Assembly: GCA_041749255.1 (NCBI GenBank) | Contig: JBGTBR010000023.1 | Location: forward strand, 1 to 64,000 | DNA: 64,000 nt | Origin: JABDLO01 sp041749255 | GTDB lineage: Bacteria > Bacteroidota > Bacteroidia > Chitinophagales > Saprospiraceae | Direction of reading: 5' to 3' | Shown here: positions 25,970 to 35,387 of the stretch, piece by piece | How the letters are laid out: the number at the start of each line of letters is the position of its first letter | Numbering within the stretch: position 1 is the first letter of the stretch | Made by a program: the position numbers and the translations under genes | Notes under the pieces: model-generated | Seen by the model: the letters and a program-made list of their open reading frames with translations, nothing else | What the model was told of the DNA's origin: nothing | Databases searched by the model: none

Positions 25970-26752
25970 TCATTGCTCATTTCTTCTTGCGGGTCCACGA
26001 ATGATGCCGCGTTTTGACTTTTCAATACAATCCAGAATGTAGTTTTTGTGTTCAGAATCTTTAATTTCTTTTTGAATTATTTGAATCGCTTTGTTCACTC
26101 CGTACCCTTTCACAAACAATATCCTATACATATCCTGAATATGATGAATGGTGTCCTGATCGTAACCACCTCTTTTTAAGCCTATGCTGTTTACACCAGC
26201 ATACGATATGGGTTCCCGGGCTGCTTTGACAAAAGGCGGTACATCTTTTCTCACCAAAGTTCCCCCTCCTATCATACTGTATTTGCCTATAAATGTAAAT
26301 TGATGTACCGCTACCAATCCGCCTAGAATAGCATAATCTCCTATAATTACATGTCCGGCTAAATTCACATTATTGGCTAAAACAACATGATTACCAATTT
26401 GACAGTCATGGGCAACATGAACATAAGCCATTAACAGGCTGGCGTTGCCAATAAGGGTTCGACCTGTTGCTTCTGTTCCAATATTTAGTGTGCAATATTC
26501 TCTGACGACCACGTGATCACCAATAATGAGCAATGCCTGTTCTCCACTGTATTTTTTATCCTGAGGAACAGTTCCCAATACAGCTCCTGTAAATATCTGA
26601 CATTGTTTACCAATTCTTACACCATCCAATATGACAACATGCGAGTCTATCCGGGTTCCTTCTCCAATTTCCACATCGGCTGAAATCACCGTAAAAGGGC
26701 CGATTTCAACTGTGGGATGGATCTTGGCTTCAGGACTGACATATTGGGTCAT
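25970..26752 (-). CDS. lpxA: UDP-N-acetylglucosamine acyltransferase
   Basis: 260-residue cytoplasmic enzyme adding the first O-acyl chain to UDP-GlcNAc, the first step of lipid A synthesis. A left-handed beta-helix of hexapeptide repeats fills about residues 5-185 (VEIGPFTVISADVEIGEGTR; LAGHVIIGDYAILGGLVAVH), with the catalytic His in YVHVAHDCQIGNHVV. The C-terminal helical domain contains IGLKRGGYDQDTIHHI, typical of LpxA (NxxGLxRRG-like). The ATG directly abuts the lpxC-fabZ stop codon, so the two are translationally coupled. Confidence 0.95.
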   Translation of the reverse strand: MTQYVSPEAKIHPTVEIGPFTVISADVEIGEGTRIDSHVVILDGVRIGKQCQIFTGAVLGTVPQDKKYSGEQALLIIGDHVVVREYCTLNIGTEATGRTLIGNASLLMAYVHVAHDCQIGNHVVLANNVNLAGHVIIGDYAILGGLVAVHQFTFIGKYSMIGGGTLVRKDVPPFVKAAREPISYAGVNSIGLKRGGYDQDTIHHIQDMYRILFVKGYGVNKAIQIIQKEIKDSEHKNYILDCIEKSKRGIIRGPARRNEQ

Positions 26753-28135
26753 TTATCTGTTCTTTATAATTTGTGCTACCAATTCTCCTTCTGAAACTAT
26801 TTTATTACCCACATAAGCTGTGCCCTGCATATGAACAATGCCCCTTCGTATAGGTGACAATAATTCCATTTTTAATAAAAGCGTATCGCCGGGGACAACC
26901 TTATTTTTAAATTTTACATTATCCATTTTCAAAAAATAAGTATCCCAATCACCCGGATCATCGACAATAGTCAGTGCCAAAATTCCTCCGGTTTGAGCCA
27001 AAGCTTCCATTTGTAAAACCCCTGGGAAAATAGGATTGTCAGGAAAATGACCTTGAAAAAAAGCTTCGTTATAGGTCACGTTTTTTACACCAACCACCAT
27101 TGTATCCGTAAGTTCAATGATTTTATCCACCAGAAGAAATGGATAACGATGAGGAAGATAACTTTTTACTTTTTGAAGATCAAACACGGGAGGAGTATCG
27201 GGATTGTAGATCGGTTTGCCACGTAATTTCCTGTCTTCCAATGCTGCTTTTTTCAATACTTTGGCAAATTCAATATTGCTTTTGTGCCCGGGTTTTCTGG
27301 CTATGATCTTTGCGTGTATGGGTAATCCAATCAATGCCAAATCTCCAATGATATCGAGAATCTTATGTCTGGCAGGTTCATTACTGTATCTCAAAATAGA
27401 CGGATCATGCTTTTCGCTAATCGTAAAGGAATCCTTTCCAATGGTCTTTGCAATTCTATCTACGTCGACCTGTTTGTAATTTTTATCATTGATTACAATA
27501 GCGCTCTCTATATTGCCGCCTTTTATCATATTCTTGTTCCAAAGATCTTCAATTTCACTCAAGAGCACAAAAGTTCTGCTTCCAGATACTTCGGATTTAA
27601 AATCTGTAAGAGTTCTCAACTCAGCATATTGTGAAGAGAGCGGAGTATTGGGAAAATCGATCATGCACATTATTTCAAGAAACTCCGACGGAAAAGCATA
27701 ATATTCAGAACCGGTTTCTTCATCCAGGTAATGTATCATTTTGTTTAACGAAAAGACTTCTAAGTTCTTTTCTGATTCTTTTATTCCGGCTATCTCAATG
27801 ATATCGACAAAATCCCTTGCACTTCCATCCATTATAGGTACTTCTTCATCGGTAATCCCAATGATAATATCATCTATTTCGCAACCACTTACTGCGGCTA
27901 AAATATGCTCTATGGTGTGGATAAATGCTTTATCTTTCCTTAAAGTTGTTCCTCTCGTAGTGGAAATTACATTGGCCAGGTCAGCGAGAATATCTTCAGC
28001 TCCATCCATATCCAGACGCCTGAATTTAATGCCTTCGCCGGGAGATGCAGGAAATAAAATCATCGTAGATTCTTTACCACTGTGTAAACCGGTTCCTTGT
28101 ACGCTTACTTCTTTGGTTATTGTTTTTCTCTTCAT
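26753..28135 (-). CDS. lpxC-fabZ: Fused LpxC deacetylase / FabZ dehydratase
   Basis: A 460-residue bifunctional protein. The LpxC half (about 1-300) removes acetyl from UDP-3-O-acyl-GlcNAc; zinc ligands are visible in HTIEHILAAV and in HKILDIIGDLALIG (His and Asp). The FabZ half (about 315-458) is a hot-dog-fold 3-hydroxyacyl-ACP dehydratase with LPHRYPFLLVDKI and the active-site HFPDNPIFPGVLQMEALAQ. The fusion is a recognised Bacteroidota/Chlorobi arrangement and couples lipid A to fatty acid synthesis. It lies between lpxD and lpxA in a probable operon, with no gap before lpxA. Confidence 0.96.
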   Translation of the reverse strand: MKRKTITKEVSVQGTGLHSGKESTMILFPASPGEGIKFRRLDMDGAEDILADLANVISTTRGTTLRKDKAFIHTIEHILAAVSGCEIDDIIIGITDEEVPIMDGSARDFVDIIEIAGIKESEKNLEVFSLNKMIHYLDEETGSEYYAFPSEFLEIMCMIDFPNTPLSSQYAELRTLTDFKSEVSGSRTFVLLSEIEDLWNKNMIKGGNIESAIVINDKNYKQVDVDRIAKTIGKDSFTISEKHDPSILRYSNEPARHKILDIIGDLALIGLPIHAKIIARKPGHKSNIEFAKVLKKAALEDRKLRGKPIYNPDTPPVFDLQKVKSYLPHRYPFLLVDKIIELTDTMVVGVKNVTYNEAFFQGHFPDNPIFPGVLQMEALAQTGGILALTIVDDPGDWDTYFLKMDNVKFKNKVVPGDTLLLKMELLSPIRRGIVHMQGTAYVGNKIVSEGELVAQIIKNR

Positions 28136-28294
28136 ATCAGGTTAGTTAAAGTCTTTTGCATCCTGTAATCAGCAGCTATCCGTTTTCTTATGGTTAAATA
28201 TTACTCGCTCAAATTATATAAAAAAACCATACACTATTTTTTAATCAGTTAATATACACACCTCCGCTCTTGTTTTTAATGTCTAAAATCAGAA

Positions 28295-29341
28295 TCAATG
28301 ATGATCTTTTTCACTATAACGTTGATCCACAATGTGCTCAATTTCCCTTATTCTACTCACAATATCGGGAAGCTTTTTAAAATATATGTACGATTTCAAA
28401 TAATTCTGATATTCTATGGCGGGATAGCCGTACAATTTTGTCCCTGGCTCAGATACGGTTGCTGAAACCCCACTCTTAGCCTGCACAATGGTATGATCTG
28501 CAACTTGTATATGACCGACAAATCCAGATTGGCCTCCTACCATGCAATGGTCTCCAATGGTTGTACTGCCACTCACACCCGATTGGGCTGCCATGGCATT
28601 GTTTTTTCCAATGGTAACATTATGGGCAATTTGTATAAGATTGTCCAGTTTTGTACCTTGCATAATGCGGGTTTCATCCATAGTTGCCCGATCTACTACG
28701 GTGCAAGCTCCAATTTCTACATCATCCTCAATGACTACCCGCCCAATATGAGGAATTTTCAGATATCCCCCACCCTCTTCTCTGGCATATCCAAACCCAT
28801 CACTCCCAATAACCGCGTTACTATGAATGATACACCGGTCTCCAATCTCAGTGTCATTATAAATTTTAACTCCTGGATAAATTTTGCAATGACTTCCTAT
28901 TTTTACCCTGTTGCCAATATAGACCTGATCACTTATAAAAGTGTGTTGACCTACGAGGCTATCCTTGCCTACCGATGTAAACTGACCCAAAGTGCTTCCT
29001 TCTCCTATTAAAGCCGTTTCATGAATATACGTGATGCTTCCTCTCGAAAAACAATCCTCATTGCGGTTAAATAAGTTCAAAATCGTAGCCATGGCCTTAT
29101 ATACATCCTGTACAACTATTACTGTTGTCATGACTTCCTGTACTAATTGAATACTGTCAGGGATAACTACAATCGATGCCTTAGTAGAATAAATAAGAGG
29201 TTCGTACTTTGACAATGCCATAAAGGTGATCATGCCTTCACCAGCTTTTTCTATGCTACTTGCCTTCATTACAACTATAGAAATGTTTCCAATGACCTCA
29301 CCATTGACCTGTTCAGCTATATATCCGGCAGTTAAAGACAT
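28295..29341 (-). CDS. lpxD: UDP-3-O-acylglucosamine N-acyltransferase
   Basis: 348-residue acyltransferase adding the N-linked hydroxyacyl chain, the third lipid A step. It has an N-terminal uridine-binding domain (about 1-100), then a hexapeptide-repeat beta-helix (about 105-300): LIGEGSTLGQFTSVGKDSLV, IHSNAVIGSDGFGYA, and the catalytic-His segment LIQIAHNVTIGKNNAM. It ends in a helix (YFKKLPDIVSRIREIEHIV). It precedes lpxC-fabZ by about 160 bp on the same strand. A near-consensus -7 element ends 4 nt before the ATG, which suggests a leaderless transcript. Confidence 0.95.
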   Translation of the reverse strand: MSLTAGYIAEQVNGEVIGNISIVVMKASSIEKAGEGMITFMALSKYEPLIYSTKASIVVIPDSIQLVQEVMTTVIVVQDVYKAMATILNLFNRNEDCFSRGSITYIHETALIGEGSTLGQFTSVGKDSLVGQHTFISDQVYIGNRVKIGSHCKIYPGVKIYNDTEIGDRCIIHSNAVIGSDGFGYAREEGGGYLKIPHIGRVVIEDDVEIGACTVVDRATMDETRIMQGTKLDNLIQIAHNVTIGKNNAMAAQSGVSGSTTIGDHCMVGGQSGFVGHIQVADHTIVQAKSGVSATVSEPGTKLYGYPAIEYQNYLKSYIYFKKLPDIVSRIREIEHIVDQRYSEKDHH

Positions 29342-29345
29342 GTAG

Positions 29346-29353
29346 TAAAGGTA
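29346..29353 (-). promoter_or_regulatory. lpxD promoter candidate, TACCTTTA
   Basis: One base off TAnnTTTG and only 4 nt before the lpxD ATG, the same geometry as at guaB and hemC. No -33 TTG found. Confidence 0.38.
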
Positions 29354-29595
29354 ATGATTTTCTCCTTATCTGAATATAAATCGATGTATACCAGGAAAAA
29401 ATCGATGGGTTCAGTGTAAACCTTTATGAAATTAAATTGTACGAAATATTGCATTATTTAGGACGAACCATATTTAATTTCTAAGTATCTGTATACACTT
29501 TTGATTCAAATATCATTTAAAAAAACAAATCAAGATGCATGTTTAATGAATCTCCCTTAAAAGTGTAAATAATCTCCTCATTCAAAGTATGTGAA

Positions 29596-29628
29596 TTGAG
29601 ATAGTTTAAAGTCATACAGCTATCTTTG
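29596..29628 (+). promoter_or_regulatory. hemC promoter: TTG-N22-TATCTTTG
   Basis: TTG at 29596-29598 and a perfect TAnnTTTG at 29621-29628, 22 nt apart, within the Bacteroidota range. The -7 element ends 6 nt before the hemC ATG, so the mRNA should start at or next to the start codon. Confidence 0.65.
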
Positions 29629-29634
29629 CACCCT

Positions 29635-30543
29635 ATGAAAGAAATTATAATCGGAACAAGAGGCTCAGATCTCGCCCTATGGCAAGCCAGATTTCTACAA
29701 GAGCAGCTGAATCAAATTAAAATAAAGAGTAGTCTTAAAATAATCCAAACGAAGGGAGATATCATTCAGCATCTTTCATTTGACAAAATAGAAGGGAAAG
29801 GGTTCTTCACCAAAGAGCTAGAAAATGCACTTATTGCAGAGGAAATAGACCTGGCGGTTCATTCCATGAAAGATTTACCCACATCACATCCTGAAGGACT
29901 GGTCATCGCAGGTGTTTCTGAAAGAGCTAACCCCGTCGATGTGCTGTTGATCAGAAAAAATGCTGTCGACAACTCAAAACCATTAAAACTTTCTGACCAG
30001 GCAATTGTAGGGACATCTTCTGCCAGGAGAAAAGTACAAATGAAGGACTTGAGAAGCGATGTAGTCATTAAAGACATAAGAGGTAATGTTCCCACCAGAA
30101 TTAATAAACTCCGTTCAGGTGATTTCGATGCCATTTTGCTGGCTGCTGCCGGACTGGAAAGGCTGCAAATAGAAATAAGTGATCTGGAAATCATATATTT
30201 TCATCCAAGGGAATTTGTCCCTGCACCGGCTCAGGGAGTTCTCGCATATCAATGCCACAAAGAAAATATTGACGTTCGAAGGGTTTTGAAAAAGATCCAC
30301 CAATCAGAAGTAGCCGTTTGCTCTAATGTCGAAAGGAAAGTACTTAAAATGGCTGACGGTGGCTGTCACCTACCTATTGGTGTATATTGTGAAAAGGACA
30401 CTATGGGTCATTATCACTGCTCAGCAGCCTATGCCTCACATGTCAGTAGTCCTCTCATCCGTGTGTTTTTGTCGCAAAGTACTACACATGGCCTGGCTGA
30501 GAAAATATTTCAAAAGATAATGAATTCAATACATGAAAACTAA
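29635..30543 (+). CDS. hemC: Porphobilinogen deaminase (hydroxymethylbilane synthase)
   Basis: 302-residue cytosolic enzyme that polymerises four porphobilinogen units into hydroxymethylbilane. Signatures: IIGTRGSDLALWQA at the N-terminus, the substrate/cofactor loop IKDIRGNVPTRINKL, HSMKDLPTSHPEGL, and the cofactor-binding Cys in ADGGCHLPIGVY. The frame opens at a TTG at 29626 that belongs to the promoter element, so the ATG at 29635 is chosen. It is followed 29 bp later by the exonuclease-like gene and then hemD, a three-gene operon. Confidence 0.96.
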   Translation: MKEIIIGTRGSDLALWQARFLQEQLNQIKIKSSLKIIQTKGDIIQHLSFDKIEGKGFFTKELENALIAEEIDLAVHSMKDLPTSHPEGLVIAGVSERANPVDVLLIRKNAVDNSKPLKLSDQAIVGTSSARRKVQMKDLRSDVVIKDIRGNVPTRINKLRSGDFDAILLAAAGLERLQIEISDLEIIYFHPREFVPAPAQGVLAYQCHKENIDVRRVLKKIHQSEVAVCSNVERKVLKMADGGCHLPIGVYCEKDTMGHYHCSAAYASHVSSPLIRVFLSQSTTHGLAEKIFQKIMNSIHEN

Positions 30544-30572
30544 TATGCTGAGACATATAAAAAGAAAATAGA

Positions 30573-31169
30573 ATGGAAACCAAATATTTAGTATTTGATG
30601 CTACACCTATACATAAACCAAGAAACCCGAAGGCCGATTTTTCAGATACGTTTTCCTGGCCACGCCTCTTTCATTTATCCTGGATCATTCTGAATGAAGA
30701 ATACAAACCAGTGGAGGATTTCGATTGTATAGTGAAGGCGGAAGGTTGGATCGCCGACGAAAAAGTTCTGACATTTGCACATGTAGAACAGGAAGAGGTA
30801 AACAGAAAAGCAGAAAATATAGACGATGTACTTCATCATTTTGCCAAAAGCCTTGGCAAAGTAAATTTTATAATCGCCCATAATATGGATGTGCAGGAAA
30901 AAATAGTAGCTGCTGAGTTTCTAAGACGCAGTATCCAGCATAGTTTATTCAAAAACGATAGGATATGCCTTATGCAGGAAAGCACATACTTTTGTAAACT
31001 TCCCTCCAGATCCGGAGGATATAAATGGCCATCCCTGAGAGAGTTGCACACTGTTCTTTTCAATCAGGCCTACAGTCCTTCCGGTAATGCAAGAGCTGAT
31101 GTTATTGCTGCCAGCAGATGTTTTATTAAACTCATGAAAATGGGAGAATTAGAAGATCTCTTTGAATGA
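30573..31169 (+). CDS. Degenerate DEDD-type (DnaQ/RNase T fold) exonuclease homologue
   Basis: 198 residues that align by eye to the Bacteroidota 3'-5' exonuclease family over the whole length (FDATPIHKPRNP; WPRLFHLSWIILNEEYKPVE; IIAHNMDVQEKIVAAEFLRR; GGYKWPSLRELHTVLF). The catalytic set is broken: the ExoI DxE is D9-A-T11, the ExoII HNxxFD Asp is Gln108, and the ExoIII HxAxxD His is Gly171; only Asp9 and Asp176 remain. The reading frame is intact and the fold residues are kept, so it looks like a maintained non-catalytic protein rather than a decaying pseudogene. It sits between hemC (29 bp) and hemD (4-bp ATGA overlap), so it is co-translated with haem genes. A nucleic-acid- or nucleotide-binding role is possible but unproven. 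Confidence 0.8.
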   Translation: METKYLVFDATPIHKPRNPKADFSDTFSWPRLFHLSWIILNEEYKPVEDFDCIVKAEGWIADEKVLTFAHVEQEEVNRKAENIDDVLHHFAKSLGKVNFIIAHNMDVQEKIVAAEFLRRSIQHSLFKNDRICLMQESTYFCKLPSRSGGYKWPSLRELHTVLFNQAYSPSGNARADVIAASRCFIKLMKMGELEDLFE

Positions 31170-31879
31170 AAAATGCAAGACCCTTACGGACCTTTATTAC
31201 CAGGGAGCTAGAAGAAAACTCTCCCTTTAATACGTTAGATCCATCTATTTATCGGGTTACAGGAAAATCATTAATACAATTTTCAGGTTTGAACTTCACT
31301 GTAATTCCAGAATGTTCATGGCTTTTTTTCTACAGTAAAAACGGAGTTAGGTTCTTTTTTGAAAATGTAGAAAAAAATAAAATCATACTATCCCCATATA
31401 TCAAAATGGCATGTATTGGCCCCGGATCTGCCACAATTCTGACCGAAATTACGAACATGCTGCCTCATTTTGTAGGAAATGGTAAAGCTGAAGAAACGGC
31501 AGAACAATTTCTGAGTTTGCTGGATAAACAAGACAAGGTATGTTTTATTTCCGCTGTGCATACCAATCGCTCTATTGAAAAAAAACTTCCATACTGGGTC
31601 GATACAATGAATATTCCTGTGTATGAAAACAGCCCCATTGAGCACACTGAAATTCCAGAAGCAGATATTTACGTATTTACCAGTACTTTAAATGTAAAAA
31701 GCTTTTACACCATGGGATATATGTCTGGTACGCAAAAGTACCTGGCTATAGGTATTCCAACAGCAAGTCAATTACATGCTTATGGAGCAGATCATGTCGT
31801 TTTGGCTATACATCCTTCAGAAAACCACATTATACAAGCCATCCAAATTATGAATGTGGATCAGGCTTTGAATCGGTAG
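31166..31879 (+). CDS. hemD: Uroporphyrinogen-III synthase
   Basis: 237 residues. HemD closes and inverts ring D of hydroxymethylbilane. The family is poorly conserved; recognition here rests on the two-lobe layout, the WLFFYSKNGVRFFFENV segment (the usual 'FTSxNGV' strand-turn), KMACIGPGSATIL, the second-lobe YVFTSTLNVKSFYTMG, and the closing LAIGIPTASQLHAYGADHV (usual 'IGxxTAxxLxxxG'). The operon position after hemC strongly supports the call. The start codon overlaps the stop of the exonuclease-like gene by 4 bp. hemE, often next, is absent; a TMTC-like gene follows instead. Confidence 0.9.
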   Translation: MKNARPLRTFITRELEENSPFNTLDPSIYRVTGKSLIQFSGLNFTVIPECSWLFFYSKNGVRFFFENVEKNKIILSPYIKMACIGPGSATILTEITNMLPHFVGNGKAEETAEQFLSLLDKQDKVCFISAVHTNRSIEKKLPYWVDTMNIPVYENSPIEHTEIPEADIYVFTSTLNVKSFYTMGYMSGTQKYLAIGIPTASQLHAYGADHVVLAIHPSENHIIQAIQIMNVDQALNR

Positions 31880-31960
31880 TTTTTTAATATTTCCTGAGAA
31901 ATGAATTGGATTTTTAACCTGCTTTAACATACCTTTACTTTCGAAGCTCAGTTTTAGAAA

Positions 31961-33919
31961 ATGGGAAGAAAGAAACATAAAAAAATACGTCAGGATACCT
32001 TTAATGCCAAGCCAAAGAAAACCTTCTCAACTCCTTTTTTAACCAGAACCAACATTAAGGATATTCTTATCATATTGATCATATCTTTTGTCGTATGGTA
32101 CCCTTCCCTGCATATTGGATTTGTTTACTGGGACGATGATAAAAACATACTCGAAAATCCATTTGTCAACCAATTTACCTTTAATACATTTTGGGAAAAT
32201 ACAATTCAGATTTTTTCATCCACGGTTATAGGAAACTACAATCCATTGACTATTTGGACTTTTGGGTTAGAAAATGCCATTTTTGGGATAGATAATCCAA
32301 TGTATTGGCATCTCAACAATCTCCTTTTACATTTCATTGCCATTTTTTTAGTTTTCAGAATAGGTATTATGTTAGGCCTCTCACGGTTTGGGGTTATCAT
32401 TTTAACCTTGCTCTTTGCCATTCACCCAATGAGAGTAGAATCCGTGGCCTGGATTACAGAAAGAAAAGATGTATTATACGGTGTATTTTTTTTAGGGGCT
32501 ATATATCAATACATTCGGTATAGAGACACCTCTGAAAAATGGAGGATGGTTATAGTTGTGGTATTTTTTGTATTGTCATTACTTTCAAAAATACAAGCAG
32601 TTACCCTACCTGTCGTTATGATTTTAATAGACTATTTGAAGGGAGACAATATTCGTTTCCGGAGCATAATCAATAAGTGGCCATTTTTCCTGCTTTCTTT
32701 GACAACCGGACTCCTTGGGTTATACATGCTTAAGCAGGAAGGCTCACTGGCTTCTAGTGAGACATTCCCATTGTGGCAAAGAGTATTTATAGGTAGTTAC
32801 AGTTTTGTAATATATCTCGTCAAAGCAGTAGTCCCATTTCGGCTTTCTCCCTTATATCCATACCCTCCCTCCATACCCTGGTTTTTTTATGTTTCCGGTG
32901 TAATAGCTCCGGTTTACCTGTATACCATGTATAAGAGTTGGAAAATAGAAAACAGACAAGTATTTTTTGGATTGGCTTTTTTTCTGGTCAATATCGTTTT
33001 TCTGTTGCAGATTCTGGGAGCGGGCCAGGGTTTTATGGCAGACCGGTTTACGTATATCGCGTACTTCGGGCTATTTTATTTAATGGCTTATTACATAGGG
33101 CAATGGGAAACAATCTTCCCTAAAAGTTTGAAATATGCACAAGCATCGATGGTGGCACTTTGCATCGTTTTTGCATGGATGACCTGGCAACAAACCAAAA
33201 TCTGGATGGACTCAGAAACTCTATGGTCGCATGTGTTAAAATATTATGATAGGACAACTTTACCTTACCATAACCGCGGAAACTTTTACAGGGATAGGGG
33301 GAAAGCACAACTCGCTCTCGAAGATTATTCGTCAGCCATCGCATTGGATGCAAAACAAGCTACCACATTTAATAGCAGGGCGAAACTGTATTTTACCTTG
33401 GGCAAAACGACCGATACCCTTATGCTTGCATTGAATGATTACAATAAAGCTGTAGAATTAAACCCTGGTAATGGTGAATATCTCATCAACAGAGGTGCAA
33501 CCTATGCCCGCCTGGGAAACAGATCAAAAGCTTTGGAAGATATAAACCAGGGACTTATTCTGAAACCCGACCAGCAATCAGGATATCTAAACAGGTTTGT
33601 ACTACATTATCAAATGCAACAATTTTCACTAGCCCTAGAAGATATTGAAAGATTCTTACAACTGAATCCCAATCATGCTGACATGTGGTATGAAAAGGGC
33701 AACATTAATATGATTTTAGGCCGGATCAATAATGATGTAATTTCCTCACTGGATAGAGCTATATATATAAATCCGAACAAGGCTGCATATCACTATAAAA
33801 GATCCGAAGCTCTGGCAGCCATGAATAGAATGGAAGAAGCCCGTATTTCTTTAGAGAATGCCAGGCGACTAGGTCATCAGAATATTTCTCCTGAACTGAT
33901 GAAAAGACTTGGTTATTGA
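31961..33919 (+). CDS. TMTC-like membrane protein: GT-C-type helices plus TPR domain
   Basis: 652 residues. The N-terminal ~420 residues contain about 10-11 membrane helices with a short acidic loop after the first (FVYWDDDKNILENPFV) and family-typical segments MYWHLNNLLLHFIAI and HPMRVESVAWITERKDVLYG. The C-terminal ~220 residues are TPRs (LPYHNRGNFYRDRGKAQLAL; ALNDYNKAVELNPGNGEYLI; ALEDIERFLQLNPNHADMW). The layout matches animal TMTC O-mannosyltransferases and their bacterial relatives, so protein O-glycosylation from a lipid-linked sugar is possible; activity here is inferred only. It lies 81 bp after hemD. Near-consensus -7 sequences (TACCTTTA at 31930) suggest its own promoter. Confidence 0.83.
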   Translation: MGRKKHKKIRQDTFNAKPKKTFSTPFLTRTNIKDILIILIISFVVWYPSLHIGFVYWDDDKNILENPFVNQFTFNTFWENTIQIFSSTVIGNYNPLTIWTFGLENAIFGIDNPMYWHLNNLLLHFIAIFLVFRIGIMLGLSRFGVIILTLLFAIHPMRVESVAWITERKDVLYGVFFLGAIYQYIRYRDTSEKWRMVIVVVFFVLSLLSKIQAVTLPVVMILIDYLKGDNIRFRSIINKWPFFLLSLTTGLLGLYMLKQEGSLASSETFPLWQRVFIGSYSFVIYLVKAVVPFRLSPLYPYPPSIPWFFYVSGVIAPVYLYTMYKSWKIENRQVFFGLAFFLVNIVFLLQILGAGQGFMADRFTYIAYFGLFYLMAYYIGQWETIFPKSLKYAQASMVALCIVFAWMTWQQTKIWMDSETLWSHVLKYYDRTTLPYHNRGNFYRDRGKAQLALEDYSSAIALDAKQATTFNSRAKLYFTLGKTTDTLMLALNDYNKAVELNPGNGEYLINRGATYARLGNRSKALEDINQGLILKPDQQSGYLNRFVLHYQMQQFSLALEDIERFLQLNPNHADMWYEKGNINMILGRINNDVISSLDRAIYINPNKAAYHYKRSEALAAMNRMEEARISLENARRLGHQNISPELMKRLGY

Positions 33920-34122
33920 AAATAAGGAAATAGTGTTTTGTTATTGAAGAACCAGGCAAAAAGGTCAAATCATGAACCGGCTAAAGGAGGTTTAAATATA
34001 ACACTTACCCTATTGCAATGGAGATAAAAAAACCTCCTCCTATAGAAAATCATGAAAATTCATCACATTTGTGCCGCTAATAACGGAAGATATAAATTCA
34101 AACCACAAATCAAGTTGTACTC

Positions 34123-35337
34123 ATGCCAAAAGTTTCCAAAAGAGGAGAGTCCATTATAGAATCACCTATACGAAGTCTTATCCCCAGTGCAAGAGAAGCC
34201 AAAAGAAATGGGAAAAAAATATACCATCTCAATATAGGGCAACCGGACATTCCGACTCCACAGGAAGCATTGGATGCCATAAGAAATCATCAAAATACCA
34301 TTATTAAGTACGGGCCTTCAGAGGGATTTCTCTCTTTGAGAAAAACCGTGGCCAGGTATTACGATAAATTTGATGGTGAAGTAAACTACCAGAATATCTA
34401 TATAACTACCGGAGCTTCAGAGGCTATCCTATTTACGCTTATGGCCTGTTGTGATCTTCACGGAGAGATCATTATTCCAGAACCCTTTTATGCTAATTAC
34501 TTTGGATTTGCCAGTATGGCACACCTTCAAATTAAGCCGGTAACCACGGAGTTAAAAAATGGTTTTGCCCTGCCTGGAGTCGGTGATTTTGAACGGTTAA
34601 TCACCGATAAAACCAATGCCATATTGCTGTGTAACCCGGGAAATCCTACCGGGCAACTCTATTCTGCAAGTGAGTTGGAATTATTGGTAGATTTAGCAGT
34701 TGAAAGAGATATATTCCTTATTGTAGATGAGGTCTACCGGGAATTTTGTTACGACAAAGCTTTTACTTCTGTCCTTTCATTTGCAAAAGGGAAAGAACAT
34801 GTGGTTGTCATTGATTCGATCAGCAAGATTTTTAGCGCTTGTGGTGCGAGAGTAGGAAGTATTGCAACAAAAAATTCAAGGATACTGGATGTGCTGAACA
34901 AATACGCTCAACTCAGACTATGCCCTCCACACTACGGTCAAATATTGGCAGAGGTGTGTTATCAGTATATGGAGCTTTACATTTCTGAAGTCAAAGTGGA
35001 ATACAAAAAACGCCGGGAGATTTTGTACCAGGAATTATCATCCATTGCCGGTACAACACATTACAAACCGGATGCTGCTTTTTACAATATGGTTGAGCTT
35101 CCAGTAAACGATGCCCAGGATTTTTGTAAGTGGTTGCTGACCGAATTTTCCTGGGAAGGGAGCAGTGTAATGCTAGCACCAGCATCGGGTTTCTATTACC
35201 ACAGTGCACACGGAAAACGACAGGTTCGGATAGCCTATATTTTAAATGAAACCGATTTGAAAAAAGCCGTTGCATGCATTAAGCATGGACTGGAGGCATA
35301 CTCAGAGACTGTGGAGAAATCACGAATCATGCAATAA
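34123..35337 (+). CDS. PLP-dependent aminotransferase, class I/II
   Basis: 404 residues, fold type I. PLP-binding features: NIGQPDIPTPQEALDAI, TTGASEAILFTLMAC (phosphate cup), LCNPGNPTGQLY, IVDEVYREFCYD (Asp of the pyridine N), and SISKIFSACGARVG with the Schiff-base Lys followed by the Arg-containing loop. The C-terminal substrate Arg is in KRQVRIAYILNE. Most similar in style to aspartate or aromatic aminotransferases of the Igamma type; substrate not determinable. It stands alone between the TMTC-like gene and the PBP gene (convergent). Confidence 0.9.
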   Translation: MPKVSKRGESIIESPIRSLIPSAREAKRNGKKIYHLNIGQPDIPTPQEALDAIRNHQNTIIKYGPSEGFLSLRKTVARYYDKFDGEVNYQNIYITTGASEAILFTLMACCDLHGEIIIPEPFYANYFGFASMAHLQIKPVTTELKNGFALPGVGDFERLITDKTNAILLCNPGNPTGQLYSASELELLVDLAVERDIFLIVDEVYREFCYDKAFTSVLSFAKGKEHVVVIDSISKIFSACGARVGSIATKNSRILDVLNKYAQLRLCPPHYGQILAEVCYQYMELYISEVKVEYKKRREILYQELSSIAGTTHYKPDAAFYNMVELPVNDAQDFCKWLLTEFSWEGSSVMLAPASGFYYHSAHGKRQVRIAYILNETDLKKAVACIKHGLEAYSETVEKSRIMQ

Positions 35338-35387
35338 TATGGCGTTAAAGATGCATTCACCTAATGACCATTCTATCTTAGAGTTCA

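Noticed and set aside
30573..31169. Calling the exonuclease-like gene a pseudogene
   Set aside because: The frame is complete, non-catalytic family residues are kept, and it is translationally coupled to hemD, which fits a maintained protein better.
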